Assembly: GCA_017557535.1 (NCBI GenBank)
Contig: JAFYYM010000113.1
Location: forward strand, 1-64,000
Direction of reading: 5' to 3'
Source of the DNA: Bacteroidales bacterium
Lineage (GTDB): Bacteria; Bacteroidota; Bacteroidia; Bacteroidales; UBA932
DNA: 64,000 nucleotides
Positions within the stretch are counted from its first letter, which is position 1; each line of letters opens with the position of its first letter. Shown here piece after piece: positions 33,961-40,364 of the stretch. The position numbers and the translations under genes were made by a program. The notes beneath the pieces were generated by a model, which was not told the DNA's origin, did no database searches, and was given only the letters and a program-made list of their open reading frames with translations.

Positions 33961-34827
33961 CTAATCTTTTATTTCTGATGATGTTTTGGTTGTTATGGTC
34001 TCTGTAAAAGTATGAGGTTTCCCATATATCCACCTTCCACCTAATTCCGGCATGGCACATTCTGAAGGTTGTTTGTGTGTACACCCACATAAATTACAGA
34101 CCCACCCTAAAGGATTCTGAACAGTTTTCGTTACTGTCTTTGTCTTGACAACCTCTATCTTTCTGGCACAGAAATAATTCCTCTGTTGTTGTGGTGTTGA
34201 GCCGGCAGGAGGAAGCATTTCAGAAAGGAGTTTATCTATGTCAATCTCTAATTTCTCGAGATCTTTAGCCGAAATGTCAGATATTATTGAACTCTTTTGG
34301 GGTGCTTTTTCGTTATCCGTTCTTTTAGAAACAGTTGATTCTGAAGAATCTAGTGTCTGCGATTCACATTCTTGTTCATTAATGACAAGTTGATCCTTTG
34401 ATACTTCTAGACCCTCGATCACATCGGTAGCAGTATTCTCAATTTGAGCGCGCAACTCCTCTGCCCTCGAGATTAGTTCTTGTAGTTGTTGAAACTTTGG
34501 ATCTGATTGCGCTTTCTCCACCGCCTTTATAGCTGCTCTGGTCAAAGGTTCATTACATTCAGGACAAAATGCCCTAAAAGAAAGGCTACCACACTTAGGA
34601 CATACAATGCCCCCTGCTGGAGCACCACACTGCGAACACTCTTTTTCTTCAGGTCCCATAGGAGCTCCACAGAAAGTACAATAAGAGACAAGCTTTCTTC
34701 CACAATATGGACAAATCTCTAGTTCTTCTCGAACTATACCTCCACAATATGAACAACGACTATCATTAATACTCTCTAACGAAGCACTTTGTGCCTGATA
34801 ATCAGATTTGGCTTTATAATTAATCAT
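33961..34827 (-). CDS. Multi-zinc-ribbon protein, first gene of the kinase/AAA operon
   Basis: 288 residues. Three zinc ribbons sit at about 25-97 (CSYC/CPYC, CTFC/CSQC, CPKC/CPEC). A coiled-coil-prone helix (about 103-140), a polar linker and a fourth cysteine-rich motif (WVCNLCGCTHKQPSEC, about 243-258) follow. There is no enzyme domain. Zinc ribbons recur in four proteins of this operon, so they may mediate assembly of the system. ATG at 34827; no clean promoter box was found upstream. Confidence 0.75.
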   Translation of the reverse strand: MINYKAKSDYQAQSASLESINDSRCSYCGGIVREELEICPYCGRKLVSYCTFCGAPMGPEEKECSQCGAPAGGIVCPKCGSLSFRAFCPECNEPLTRAAIKAVEKAQSDPKFQQLQELISRAEELRAQIENTATDVIEGLEVSKDQLVINEQECESQTLDSSESTVSKRTDNEKAPQKSSIISDISAKDLEKLEIDIDKLLSEMLPPAGSTPQQQRNYFCARKIEVVKTKTVTKTVQNPLGWVCNLCGCTHKQPSECAMPELGGRWIYGKPHTFTETITTKTSSEIKD

Positions 34828-35000
34828 CTATATACATATAATCTTAATCCAAATCAAAATAACAAGGTGAATCATGATCAATGGCCACCTTTAGCCGACC
34901 ATATGTCGGAGCAGGAATAATAAAATTGACACCGCTGTTATTTAGCAATTGTCAAAGATTGGGATACCTCTACAAGAATTGTTTGAAACAGAGATATGAA

Positions 35001-35777
35001 CTATTGAATGCGATTCGCTTTTTTTCTCCTGACCACCGCAACTGTTATAAAAGATGCCAGTAGAATAAAAATAATGATAGAATTAAAGGTTGAATCGTTG
35101 TTTTCAAAATCTAGAGCAAAGAATAAAATAACATACACCACAGCTATTGCTATCTCAATCATGCAACCTTTCTTTTTTATGTCCTCGCGTTGAGCACTGA
35201 CACTCTCAGAATGCTGAATCTCATCAGTGTACATACTAGAATCATAAAAACCATTCCAAAAGGTTTTCGCAAGAAAGATGAAATCATGTCCGTCTAAAGT
35301 CCAAGATCCTTTGCTCCCGGATAATTGCATCATTACTGATTTAGCGTTGCATATCTTTGATAATATCTCTTGATCGATTTCATACCAAACTAGTTCTTCA
35401 CACGCTGATGCGTTAGTCAAACTATTAGTTGTTACATCGCTGTCACTTTCATGAGGTGTCAAAGGAATGTTCTCTTTTCCATCTATTTGTATGATTAGCT
35501 CTCCATTCCGCAAGAAGGCCCACTCCCCCGCATATGAAGCCAAACCACGGGATAAAGATCCCGATTTAATCCCCGTTTTATTAAGTTCCGAAGACCTGAA
35601 GTGGACATCTATCAGCAAGCCCTCAATAGTAGGCGTTGAGACATGGCGAAAATTAAAAACCGCATTCTCAGTCAACGTCAATTTCCTTGGACTCAATTGA
35701 TAATTCAACTCATAAGACTCAATTGTAGTTATATTCTTAAATGAGTCTTTCTTCTCCGTCACATACTTATTTGTCAT
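35001..35777 (-). CDS. Hypothetical membrane protein (258 aa)
   Basis: Unrecognised. A soluble beta-rich N-terminal part (about 1-205) contains a repeated pattern of hydrophobic strands and WTLDGHDFIFLAKTFWNGFY. Two membrane helices end the protein (about 211-229 and 235-251). It is separated by 173 bp from the kinase operon on the same strand and shares its AT-rich composition. The gap between the two genes shows nothing I can name. Confidence 0.6.
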   Translation of the reverse strand: MTNKYVTEKKDSFKNITTIESYELNYQLSPRKLTLTENAVFNFRHVSTPTIEGLLIDVHFRSSELNKTGIKSGSLSRGLASYAGEWAFLRNGELIIQIDGKENIPLTPHESDSDVTTNSLTNASACEELVWYEIDQEILSKICNAKSVMMQLSGSKGSWTLDGHDFIFLAKTFWNGFYDSSMYTDEIQHSESVSAQREDIKKKGCMIEIAIAVVYVILFFALDFENNDSTFNSIIIFILLASFITVAVVRRKKANRIQ

Positions 35778-35836
35778 AATGAAAATAGTTAATTACTTGT
35801 CACACAACTAATAATATACAACCTATGATCACGATC

Positions 35837-36544
35837 TTAGTTTTTCCTTTGATCCTCCCAAACAATATGCTCCAACCACTTGACAGTCAGTCCTGGGTGG
35901 TCTGGCGCAAGAACTTTGACTGCTTCTTTAAAAAGAGCCCTAATGGTAGTGGCTGGGACTTTAGGCTCATCCAGCGCCTCACAAACGAAGGCCGTTATTA
36001 TCTTGTCAACCCTAACTTCGGTGGGTTTGCCGGCAATCATATAGAAATAGTCAACCGGCGAGTCTTTCTTACGTGCGAATATGGATCGGAGTGTCCTTTC
36101 AAGATCGCCGTCCTTCAAATGTTCATGAAAGTCCTGATAGGTCTGGACCTCATATAATTCCAAGATATCCAACCACTTCAGGAAAGCTTCCGTCTTCTGG
36201 ACACCCGATTTGGAACTGGTCTTTCCACTCGTGGATATTCTATCTGCCAATTCTTTAAGTGAAAGTCCACCAACTATTTCCATAACTTGACGGACAGTCA
36301 GTTGCCCCTCTCTCGAAGGAATCTTACCTGGATTGGACGAAAAACAAGGAATATCGAAGGCCTGGCAAAACCGCCCAATCGTGCGGTTGGACCCATTCTG
36401 CCTCGACCCTGCCTTGAACACGGCATCCAAAATGCAGATTGGGAGACATGAATAATACTTCATATCCTCGATGCTGAAATCAAGATGGTCTCGGCAATAA
36501 TCGACAAATCGCTCCAGCTGATTCTCAAATAATCCGTGGTCCAT
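35837..36544 (-). CDS. Hypothetical protein (235 aa)
   Basis: From ATG 36544. A TTG at 36568 is possible, but it overlaps a TATATTTG promoter box. The protein is helical and soluble. The C-terminal pattern VRVDKIITAFVCEALDEPKVPATTIRALFKEAVKVL...LTVKWLEHIVW is reminiscent of helix-hairpin-helix DNA glycosylase-like proteins that end in a LDHAIW-type motif; this is only a resemblance. It carries an upstream element shared with the gene at 40297. Function unknown. Confidence 0.55.
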   Translation of the reverse strand: MDHGLFENQLERFVDYCRDHLDFSIEDMKYYSCLPICILDAVFKAGSRQNGSNRTIGRFCQAFDIPCFSSNPGKIPSREGQLTVRQVMEIVGGLSLKELADRISTSGKTSSKSGVQKTEAFLKWLDILELYEVQTYQDFHEHLKDGDLERTLRSIFARKKDSPVDYFYMIAGKPTEVRVDKIITAFVCEALDEPKVPATTIRALFKEAVKVLAPDHPGLTVKWLEHIVWEDQRKN

Positions 36545-36565
36545 ACAACAAATATTGTTATCAGA

Positions 36566-36573
36566 CAAATATA
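36566..36573 (-). promoter_or_regulatory. -7 box (TATATTTG) upstream of the 36544 start
   Basis: Minus-strand TATATTTG fits TAnnTTTG and predicts a leader of about 16 nt before ATG 36544. Confidence 0.5.
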
Positions 36574-36591
36574 TCCGGCTATCCCATATTC

Positions 36592-36613
36592 GTCAAGTTC
36601 ACATTGGTTCAAA
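36592..36613 (-). promoter_or_regulatory. Shared 22-bp upstream element, copy 1
   Basis: The segment ending in TTGGTTCAAA on the plus strand matches 40331-40352 at 18 of 22 positions; each copy lies upstream of a minus-strand gene. It is a possible binding site of a common regulator. Confidence 0.4.
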
Positions 36614-36649
36614 TCATGGCGGAAACATGAGCTGGAGGCAAAACGCATA

Positions 36650-36694
36650 TAAAAATGACGCCGAGGACATCATTTGCGATGGCTCGGCGTCATT
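36650..36694 (-). terminator. Intrinsic terminator of hicAB
   Basis: 12-bp perfect stem AATGACGCCGAG / CTCGGCGTCATT (36654-36665, 36683-36694), followed on the minus strand by a T-run. Confidence 0.85.
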
Positions 36695-36717
36695 CGAAGG
36701 GGCAGAAAGCTTCCGAA

Positions 36718-37131
36718 CTAACAGAAGGTGACTTGAGATAGTTCTTTCCCAAGTTTATGAAGTGCGGATTCTATCTTTTGAATCTGCTTGCGGCGAGGCT
36801 TGGATCTTCCGTTCCGATAGGCCCATAACTGCTTTGGGTGTATGCCGGTCAGTCTCCCCAGGGCTGCGGGGTTAATCACTCCAGCATAATACTCCAGAAG
36901 ATCCTGGACATTCCAGTTTATCACAAACTCATACTCCCCATCAAGCCATTCGGGATAATAGAGAGCCGATCCTCGCCCAAGCTCGTAACGAGTCAGACGA
37001 AGGGTCTCACGGAGTTCCACAATCGCCGCCTCCACGGAATCACCACTTCCAAACAGCGCAGGATAATCCTTGCAATAAACGCTGTAATACCCATCCTTCG
37101 CAACACTTACCACAACATCTACTTTTGTCAT
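36718..37131 (-). CDS. hicB: HicB-type antitoxin with C-terminal helix-turn-helix
   Basis: 137 residues. The N-terminal half is the HicB partial RNase H-like fold (VVSVAKDGYYSVYCKDYPALFGSGDSVEAAIVEL). The C-terminal half is an XRE-like HTH (NPAALGRLTGIHPKQLWAYRNGRSKPRRKQIQKIESAL). It neutralises HicA and probably represses its own promoter. It is preceded by hicA with a 32-bp gap. A strong terminator follows. Confidence 0.88.
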   Translation of the reverse strand: MTKVDVVVSVAKDGYYSVYCKDYPALFGSGDSVEAAIVELRETLRLTRYELGRGSALYYPEWLDGEYEFVINWNVQDLLEYYAGVINPAALGRLTGIHPKQLWAYRNGRSKPRRKQIQKIESALHKLGKELSQVTFC

Positions 37132-37163
37132 AACTTATCGAATATTAATGATACACGAGAGAA

Positions 37164-37349
37164 TCACCCAATACCCATCTCCTTCAAGATTCTCCTTGCG
37201 AAATCATTCCCTATTTCCTTGGCTCCATGATAAGGAACCACATATGATATGCCCTCTTTTACATATACTCTATGGCCCCCTTTCCCTTTAGTTGGATCAA
37301 GGACCCAACCATTCGCCCGCAATAATCTGTGCAGTTCACTATATTTCAT
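37164..37349 (-). CDS. hicA: HicA-type mRNA interferase toxin
   Basis: 61 residues, typical HicA size. The dsRBD-like fold shows MKYSELHRLLRANGWVLD, KGGHRVYVK with the catalytic histidine, and HGAKEIGNDFARRILKEMG. It would cleave mRNA when freed from HicB. First gene of the pair, with promoter and repeated ATTTCTAT motifs upstream. It sits at the edge of the accessory island next to repeat copy B. Confidence 0.9.
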   Translation of the reverse strand: MKYSELHRLLRANGWVLDPTKGKGGHRVYVKEGISYVVPYHGAKEIGNDFARRILKEMGIG

Positions 37350-37374
37350 TTTTCATCGTTTCAGTTCAGTTGTT

Positions 37375-37427
37375 CAAAAATAGAATTATTTCTATTAATA
37401 ATCAATAATTAATTGAAATATTTCTAT
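37375..37427 (-). promoter_or_regulatory. hicA promoter box and probable HicB operator
   Basis: Minus-strand TATTTTTG (37375-37382) fits TAnnTTTG. Upstream of it, ATTTCTAT occurs at 37388-37395 and 37420-37427 within AT-rich near-palindromes, a usual setting for antitoxin binding. Confidence 0.45.
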
Positions 37428-37445
37428 GAATATCCCCTATTCTAG

Positions 37446-37553
37446 GGCAAGGTCGAATTTTGGGGTGGGTACCTTGCCTGCCTCCAAGGCTCTTGACAAC
37501 CCTGCAACGCCATTATGGCCGGCAAGGTCCAACCACTTTAATTCGACCTTGCC
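37446..37553. repeat. 108-bp double-hairpin repeat, copy B
   Basis: Same ends, length and orientation as copy A at 23319-23426. Both halves form hairpins (GGCAAGGT/ACCTTGCC at 37446-37478; GGCAAGGTC/GACCTTGCC at 37521-37553). It lies between hicA and the second kinase gene. Confidence 0.88.
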
Positions 37554-37571
37554 TCTTGATTGCCAGAAGGG

Positions 37572-38702
37572 CTATTCAAACAGCTCGGTTGCTTGTCGAA
37601 ATAGCTCATCGATAAGATTCGCGTCGGTAGCTTTAGAGTCCTTGGATGCCTTAGGATCTTTCTTGTCCTCAGCATCCTTACCGTCTTTACGAGAATAAGA
37701 AGTCTGATTCTTAGGAGTAGAGGGCTGGATGGTGTCTTTAGATGCCTGGGCGGTATCCGGAAGATTCTTAACTTCGTTCAGAATGACATCGTTGCTCTTA
37801 GAAGGGGCGGGATTCCCGGTCGAGCCGGGAATGACGGTTTGGCTGGGGAGCACAGTCGGGTCAGGGATCGCTGAAGGATCTGGAGAGTTCGTATGGGCCC
37901 AACGTTCAAAGAGCGGGACCAGGGCCATAGCTACAATGAACAATATGAAAACCATACCCGCAATCGCTGGCATGTCGCTCTTAAAAGCCTTCTCGACCTC
38001 CTGCACTGACGCATATCGAGACTCTGGTCTAGCTTGACAAAGCTTCCTGACAATCCTGGAATACTTCCTGACCGGGAACAAAGACATCACCATCCCAAGC
38101 GAATAAAGGTCGCTCCGGACTGAGGCTTTCCCACCAGAGCGAACCTCGGGTGCCGCGAAAACAGCCGTCCCCGCTGGAGTCTTCAAAATAGAGGAAGAAT
38201 CAGTGTCTGAGAGGCCGAAATCGATGAGCTTGACATTGTCCCCATTGAATGTCACGAGAATATTCGATGGTTTCAGATCTTTGTGTATCACCTGCTTGGC
38301 ATGCATATAGGAAAGTGCCGAACAGATCTCGAGAACAATCTTTTCATAGACGGACCTATCTCGCTTCCCCTCGGATAGGAACTCCTCCAAGGTACGACCG
38401 TCGACCCACTCCATCTCAATACAATTGCCCAGTTCAGGATCCCTGAAATAGGAATAGTATTCACAAATATTCCCATGGCTCAAAGAATACCCTATTTCGA
38501 ATTCCTTAAGAAGAAGCCGCTCATACAGAGGGTTCTCCCTGTACTTATCCTTGAGGCATTTAAGGACGCGGAAACGTCCTCCCCGATCGAGCCGCCATAG
38601 CTGGCAATAACCCGACTCTGAGTCGCGGAGGATCTCACGGCTACCCGAAGAGGCTAGCGCCTCGCCAGATGGAGTTTCGAAGAACTCGGAGGTGTTTTCC
38701 AT
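37572..38702 (-). CDS. Membrane Ser/Thr protein kinase with repeat-derived extracytoplasmic tail
   Basis: 376 residues from ATG 38702 (a TTG at 38708 lies inside the promoter box). The kinase domain (about 20-235) has the catalytic loop HKDLKPSNILV, LIDFGLSD and APEVRSGG. A membrane helix follows at about 250-270 (MPAIAGMVFILFIVAMALVPLF). The exposed tail contains the segments VIPGSTGNPA and DVILNEVKNL, which are translations of dispersed repeats common in gut bacterial genomes, then a Lys/Asp/Ser-rich end. It is divergent from the outer-membrane-type gene, with only 39 bp between start codons. Possible envelope sensor (inference). Confidence 0.9.
   Translation of the reverse strand: MENTSEFFETPSGEALASSGSREILRDSESGYCQLWRLDRGGRFRVLKCLKDKYRENPLYERLLLKEFEIGYSLSHGNICEYYSYFRDPELGNCIEMEWVDGRTLEEFLSEGKRDRSVYEKIVLEICSALSYMHAKQVIHKDLKPSNILVTFNGDNVKLIDFGLSDTDSSSILKTPAGTAVFAAPEVRSGGKASVRSDLYSLGMVMSLFPVRKYSRIVRKLCQARPESRYASVQEVEKAFKSDMPAIAGMVFILFIVAMALVPLFERWAHTNSPDPSAIPDPTVLPSQTVIPGSTGNPAPSKSNDVILNEVKNLPDTAQASKDTIQPSTPKNQTSYSRKDGKDAEDKKDPKASKDSKATDANLIDELFRQATELFE
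37762..37837. repeat. Dispersed repeat segments inside the second kinase gene
   Basis: AGATTCTTAACTTCGTTCAG... (37762-37786) belongs to the AGATTCTT...TCAGAATGA family also seen at 39124. GATTCCCGGTCGAGCCGG... (37811-37837) is a short palindromic repeat. Both are translated in-frame in the kinase's extracytoplasmic tail. Confidence 0.7.
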
Positions 38703-38705
38703 GCT

Positions 38706-38713
38706 CAAATATA
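38706..38713 (-). promoter_or_regulatory. -7 box of the second kinase gene
   Basis: TATATTTG on the minus strand, only 3 nt before ATG 38702, which predicts a leaderless or nearly leaderless transcript. Confidence 0.5.
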
Positions 38714-38725
38714 TACAATTTTGAC

Positions 38726-38733
38726 TACATTTG
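38726..38733 (+). promoter_or_regulatory. -7 box of the outer-membrane-type gene
   Basis: TACATTTG, 8 nt before ATG 38742. It overlaps the alternative TTG start at 38721, which argues for the ATG. Confidence 0.55.
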
Positions 38734-38741
38734 TATTAAGC

Positions 38742-39686
38742 ATGCGGACACTCTTATCATACATTCTCGTATTGGTGGCGTTTTCATCAGAAATTACAGC
38801 CTGGGCACAGAGTGACCGCTGGGACAGGGCTCTGGATAGCTACCAGACCATCTGCGACAAATGTATCCTGCTGAGGGAACAATCGTTAAGAGGAGATGAT
38901 ATCTCCTCCGAGGAACTTCGGTCTCTGCTTGGGCAAGTCAGTTCGTTAAGGGCCTCACTCCAAAAAGGTTCCGGCAGTATGTCAAAAGCACAGAAAGAGA
39001 GGTTCAAGAGAATCAGGGACCGCTACACAGAGGCATTTTCAAAACAGGGACACACGACTGACGGGCCTGTGCTTAAGGTCGCGAGACCAGCTTTGGCCCT
39101 GCCAAGGGTGGAAAGCGGAGAAAAGATTCTTCGCTCCGCCTTCGGCTCCGCTCAGAATGACAAAAACGCAGCTATGAATAAGCCATCCCCTCATCCTGAG
39201 GGAGCGAGGCGACCGAAGAATCTCGCCACAGGCCTGACCATCCTCGGAGGTTGGAACCCCTATTCGCTCTCCTACGGCGGCATGGCGACAATAACCGGCA
39301 GGAAAGCAGGCGTTTACCTCAAAGGCCGCTCCAACTTCATAATGCGGAATGCGGATTATTCATGCCTCAGCGACGGAACCTCAGACGGAGTACCTATCTG
39401 GACAACCGGCAAAGAAAGCCACACCGAATGGGCTTTAGGCGCGGGAGGAATACTTAGATTATCAAAGGCTATCTCACTTTATGCCGGCTCGGGATACGGC
39501 AATTCGGAAGTCCTTTGGGAAGATTCGGCGGGCAAATGGGCCCAGGTTGAGGACTATTCCGCCAAAGGAATATGCGCCGATGCCGGAATTCTATTCACAA
39601 TCAGTCACTTCCAAGCCTCCACCGGCATCAGTACCATCTCCCTGAAGAACCCCACCCTCGAAATCGGCCTCGGCATCCGTTTCTGA
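38742..39686 (+). CDS. Exported outer-membrane beta-barrel-like protein with internal repeat insert
   Basis: 314 residues from ATG 38742. The signal peptide is MRTLLSYILVLVAFSSEITAWA. A helical segment (about 25-105) with coiled-coil character precedes an insert encoded by a hairpin repeat (EKILRSAFGSAQND...HPEGARRPKNLATG). The C-terminal half shows alternating strands ending in ...LEIGLGIRF, the terminal aromatic typical of outer-membrane barrels. Divergent from the membrane kinase and sharing its repeat family. Its role is unknown; it may be a surface partner of the kinase. Confidence 0.65.
   Translation: MRTLLSYILVLVAFSSEITAWAQSDRWDRALDSYQTICDKCILLREQSLRGDDISSEELRSLLGQVSSLRASLQKGSGSMSKAQKERFKRIRDRYTEAFSKQGHTTDGPVLKVARPALALPRVESGEKILRSAFGSAQNDKNAAMNKPSPHPEGARRPKNLATGLTILGGWNPYSLSYGGMATITGRKAGVYLKGRSNFIMRNADYSCLSDGTSDGVPIWTTGKESHTEWALGAGGILRLSKAISLYAGSGYGNSEVLWEDSAGKWAQVEDYSAKGICADAGILFTISHFQASTGISTISLKNPTLEIGLGIRF
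39124..39223. repeat. 100-bp hairpin repeat within the outer-membrane-type gene
   Basis: Ends are AGATTCTTCG and CGAAGAATCT, with extended imperfect inverted arms (CTCAGAATGA / TCATCCTGAG inside). It is translated in-frame. Confidence 0.8.
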
Positions 39687-39700
39687 CAAAGCCCCCTCCG

Positions 39701-39714
39701 GGCAAGGTCGAATT
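39701..39714. repeat. End fragment of the 108-bp repeat family
   Basis: GGCAAGGTCGAATT is identical to the first 14 bases of copy B and abuts the stop codon of the gene ending at 39713. Only this end is present. Confidence 0.6.
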
Positions 39715-40297
39715 ATTCCCCAGGCATCACCTCCAGGACATTCAGTCCTTCGGCCTTGGCGGCGACGTATGGCGGGGTATTGGTGCCGTCGGAACGTCGG
39801 ATTGTAGCGAGAAACAAGGGGGCGCCGAGGATGAACTCTGATGCGTCGAAACGGTCGCCAGGGCGTAGTTTAGCGTTCTCGACAGACTCAACCTCGAAGG
39901 TGGTGCCGCCAAGGAACTTCAACCTTATCAATCTGTTAGGAGCCCAACCAAGAAGCAGCCGTGCACCCTCCTCCAGGTCTGAGACCTCAATTGTCTTAGT
40001 GGTGAAAAAAGTTGAGACAATCTCTCCTGAATCCTTCAAAGCCAGCCTGAAAGACTTGAAATCCTTTTGTCCGACATACCTGGATAGAGTGTCCAATGTG
40101 GCTATCCTGGGCGTTGAGGAATATGACACATACCCCCAGAGCCTCTTCAAGGTTGATGCGGAGACGAGTTCTCCCATCTCCCGCTCGATCACGAAAGACA
40201 AGAGTTCATAATCAGTAGTGGTAGAAAGGCGATGAGCGAACTTCTGCTCCACTTGACGCAGAAGCTCAGCTAGTTCCGGTATGAAAGGTGTTCCCAT
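39713..40297 (-). CDS. Hypothetical protein with possible DNA-binding N terminus (194 aa)
   Basis: From ATG 40297; a TTG at 40321 is further upstream. The N-terminal part contains ELVSASTLKRLWGYVSYSSTPRIATLDTLSRYVG, a helix-turn-helix-like pattern seen in some Bacteroidetes proteins (STLKRLWGY). The C-terminal part is a small beta-rich domain (LIRLKFLGGTTFEVESVENAKLRPGD). It may be a regulator; two GTTGGTTCAA repeats upstream could be its own operator. Family name unknown to me. Confidence 0.55.
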   Translation of the reverse strand: MGTPFIPELAELLRQVEQKFAHRLSTTTDYELLSFVIEREMGELVSASTLKRLWGYVSYSSTPRIATLDTLSRYVGQKDFKSFRLALKDSGEIVSTFFTTKTIEVSDLEEGARLLLGWAPNRLIRLKFLGGTTFEVESVENAKLRPGDRFDASEFILGAPLFLATIRRSDGTNTPPYVAAKAEGLNVLEVMPGE

Positions 40298-40321
40298 GAC
40301 TCCGCGAAAATACCTTGCCAA

Positions 40322-40352
40322 GTTGGTTCAATCAAGTCCATGTTGGTTCAAA
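40322..40352 (-). promoter_or_regulatory. Direct repeats upstream of the 40297 gene and shared element copy 2
   Basis: GTTGGTTCAA occurs at 40322-40331 and 40342-40351, a spacing of 20 bp (two helical turns). The segment 40331-40352 matches 36592-36613 at 18 of 22 positions. Confidence 0.45.
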
Positions 40353-40364
40353 GTCAACCATCTA

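Noticed and set aside
36460-36648. 62-codon frame overlapping the 36544 gene
   Set aside because: Overlaps the promoter region and the shared element; no family features.
24430-37349. Type VI secretion or TerY tellurium-resistance locus
   Set aside because: Kinase, PP2C and FHA genes are shared with such loci, but no Tss/VipA/Hcp, TerD or von Willebrand factor protein is present.
23319-37553. The two 108-bp repeats as attachment sites of an integrative element or prophage
   Set aside because: No integrase, recombinase, phage or conjugation gene lies between them, the copies are only about 77% alike, and the family also has a fragment at 39701. A REP-like repeat is more likely.
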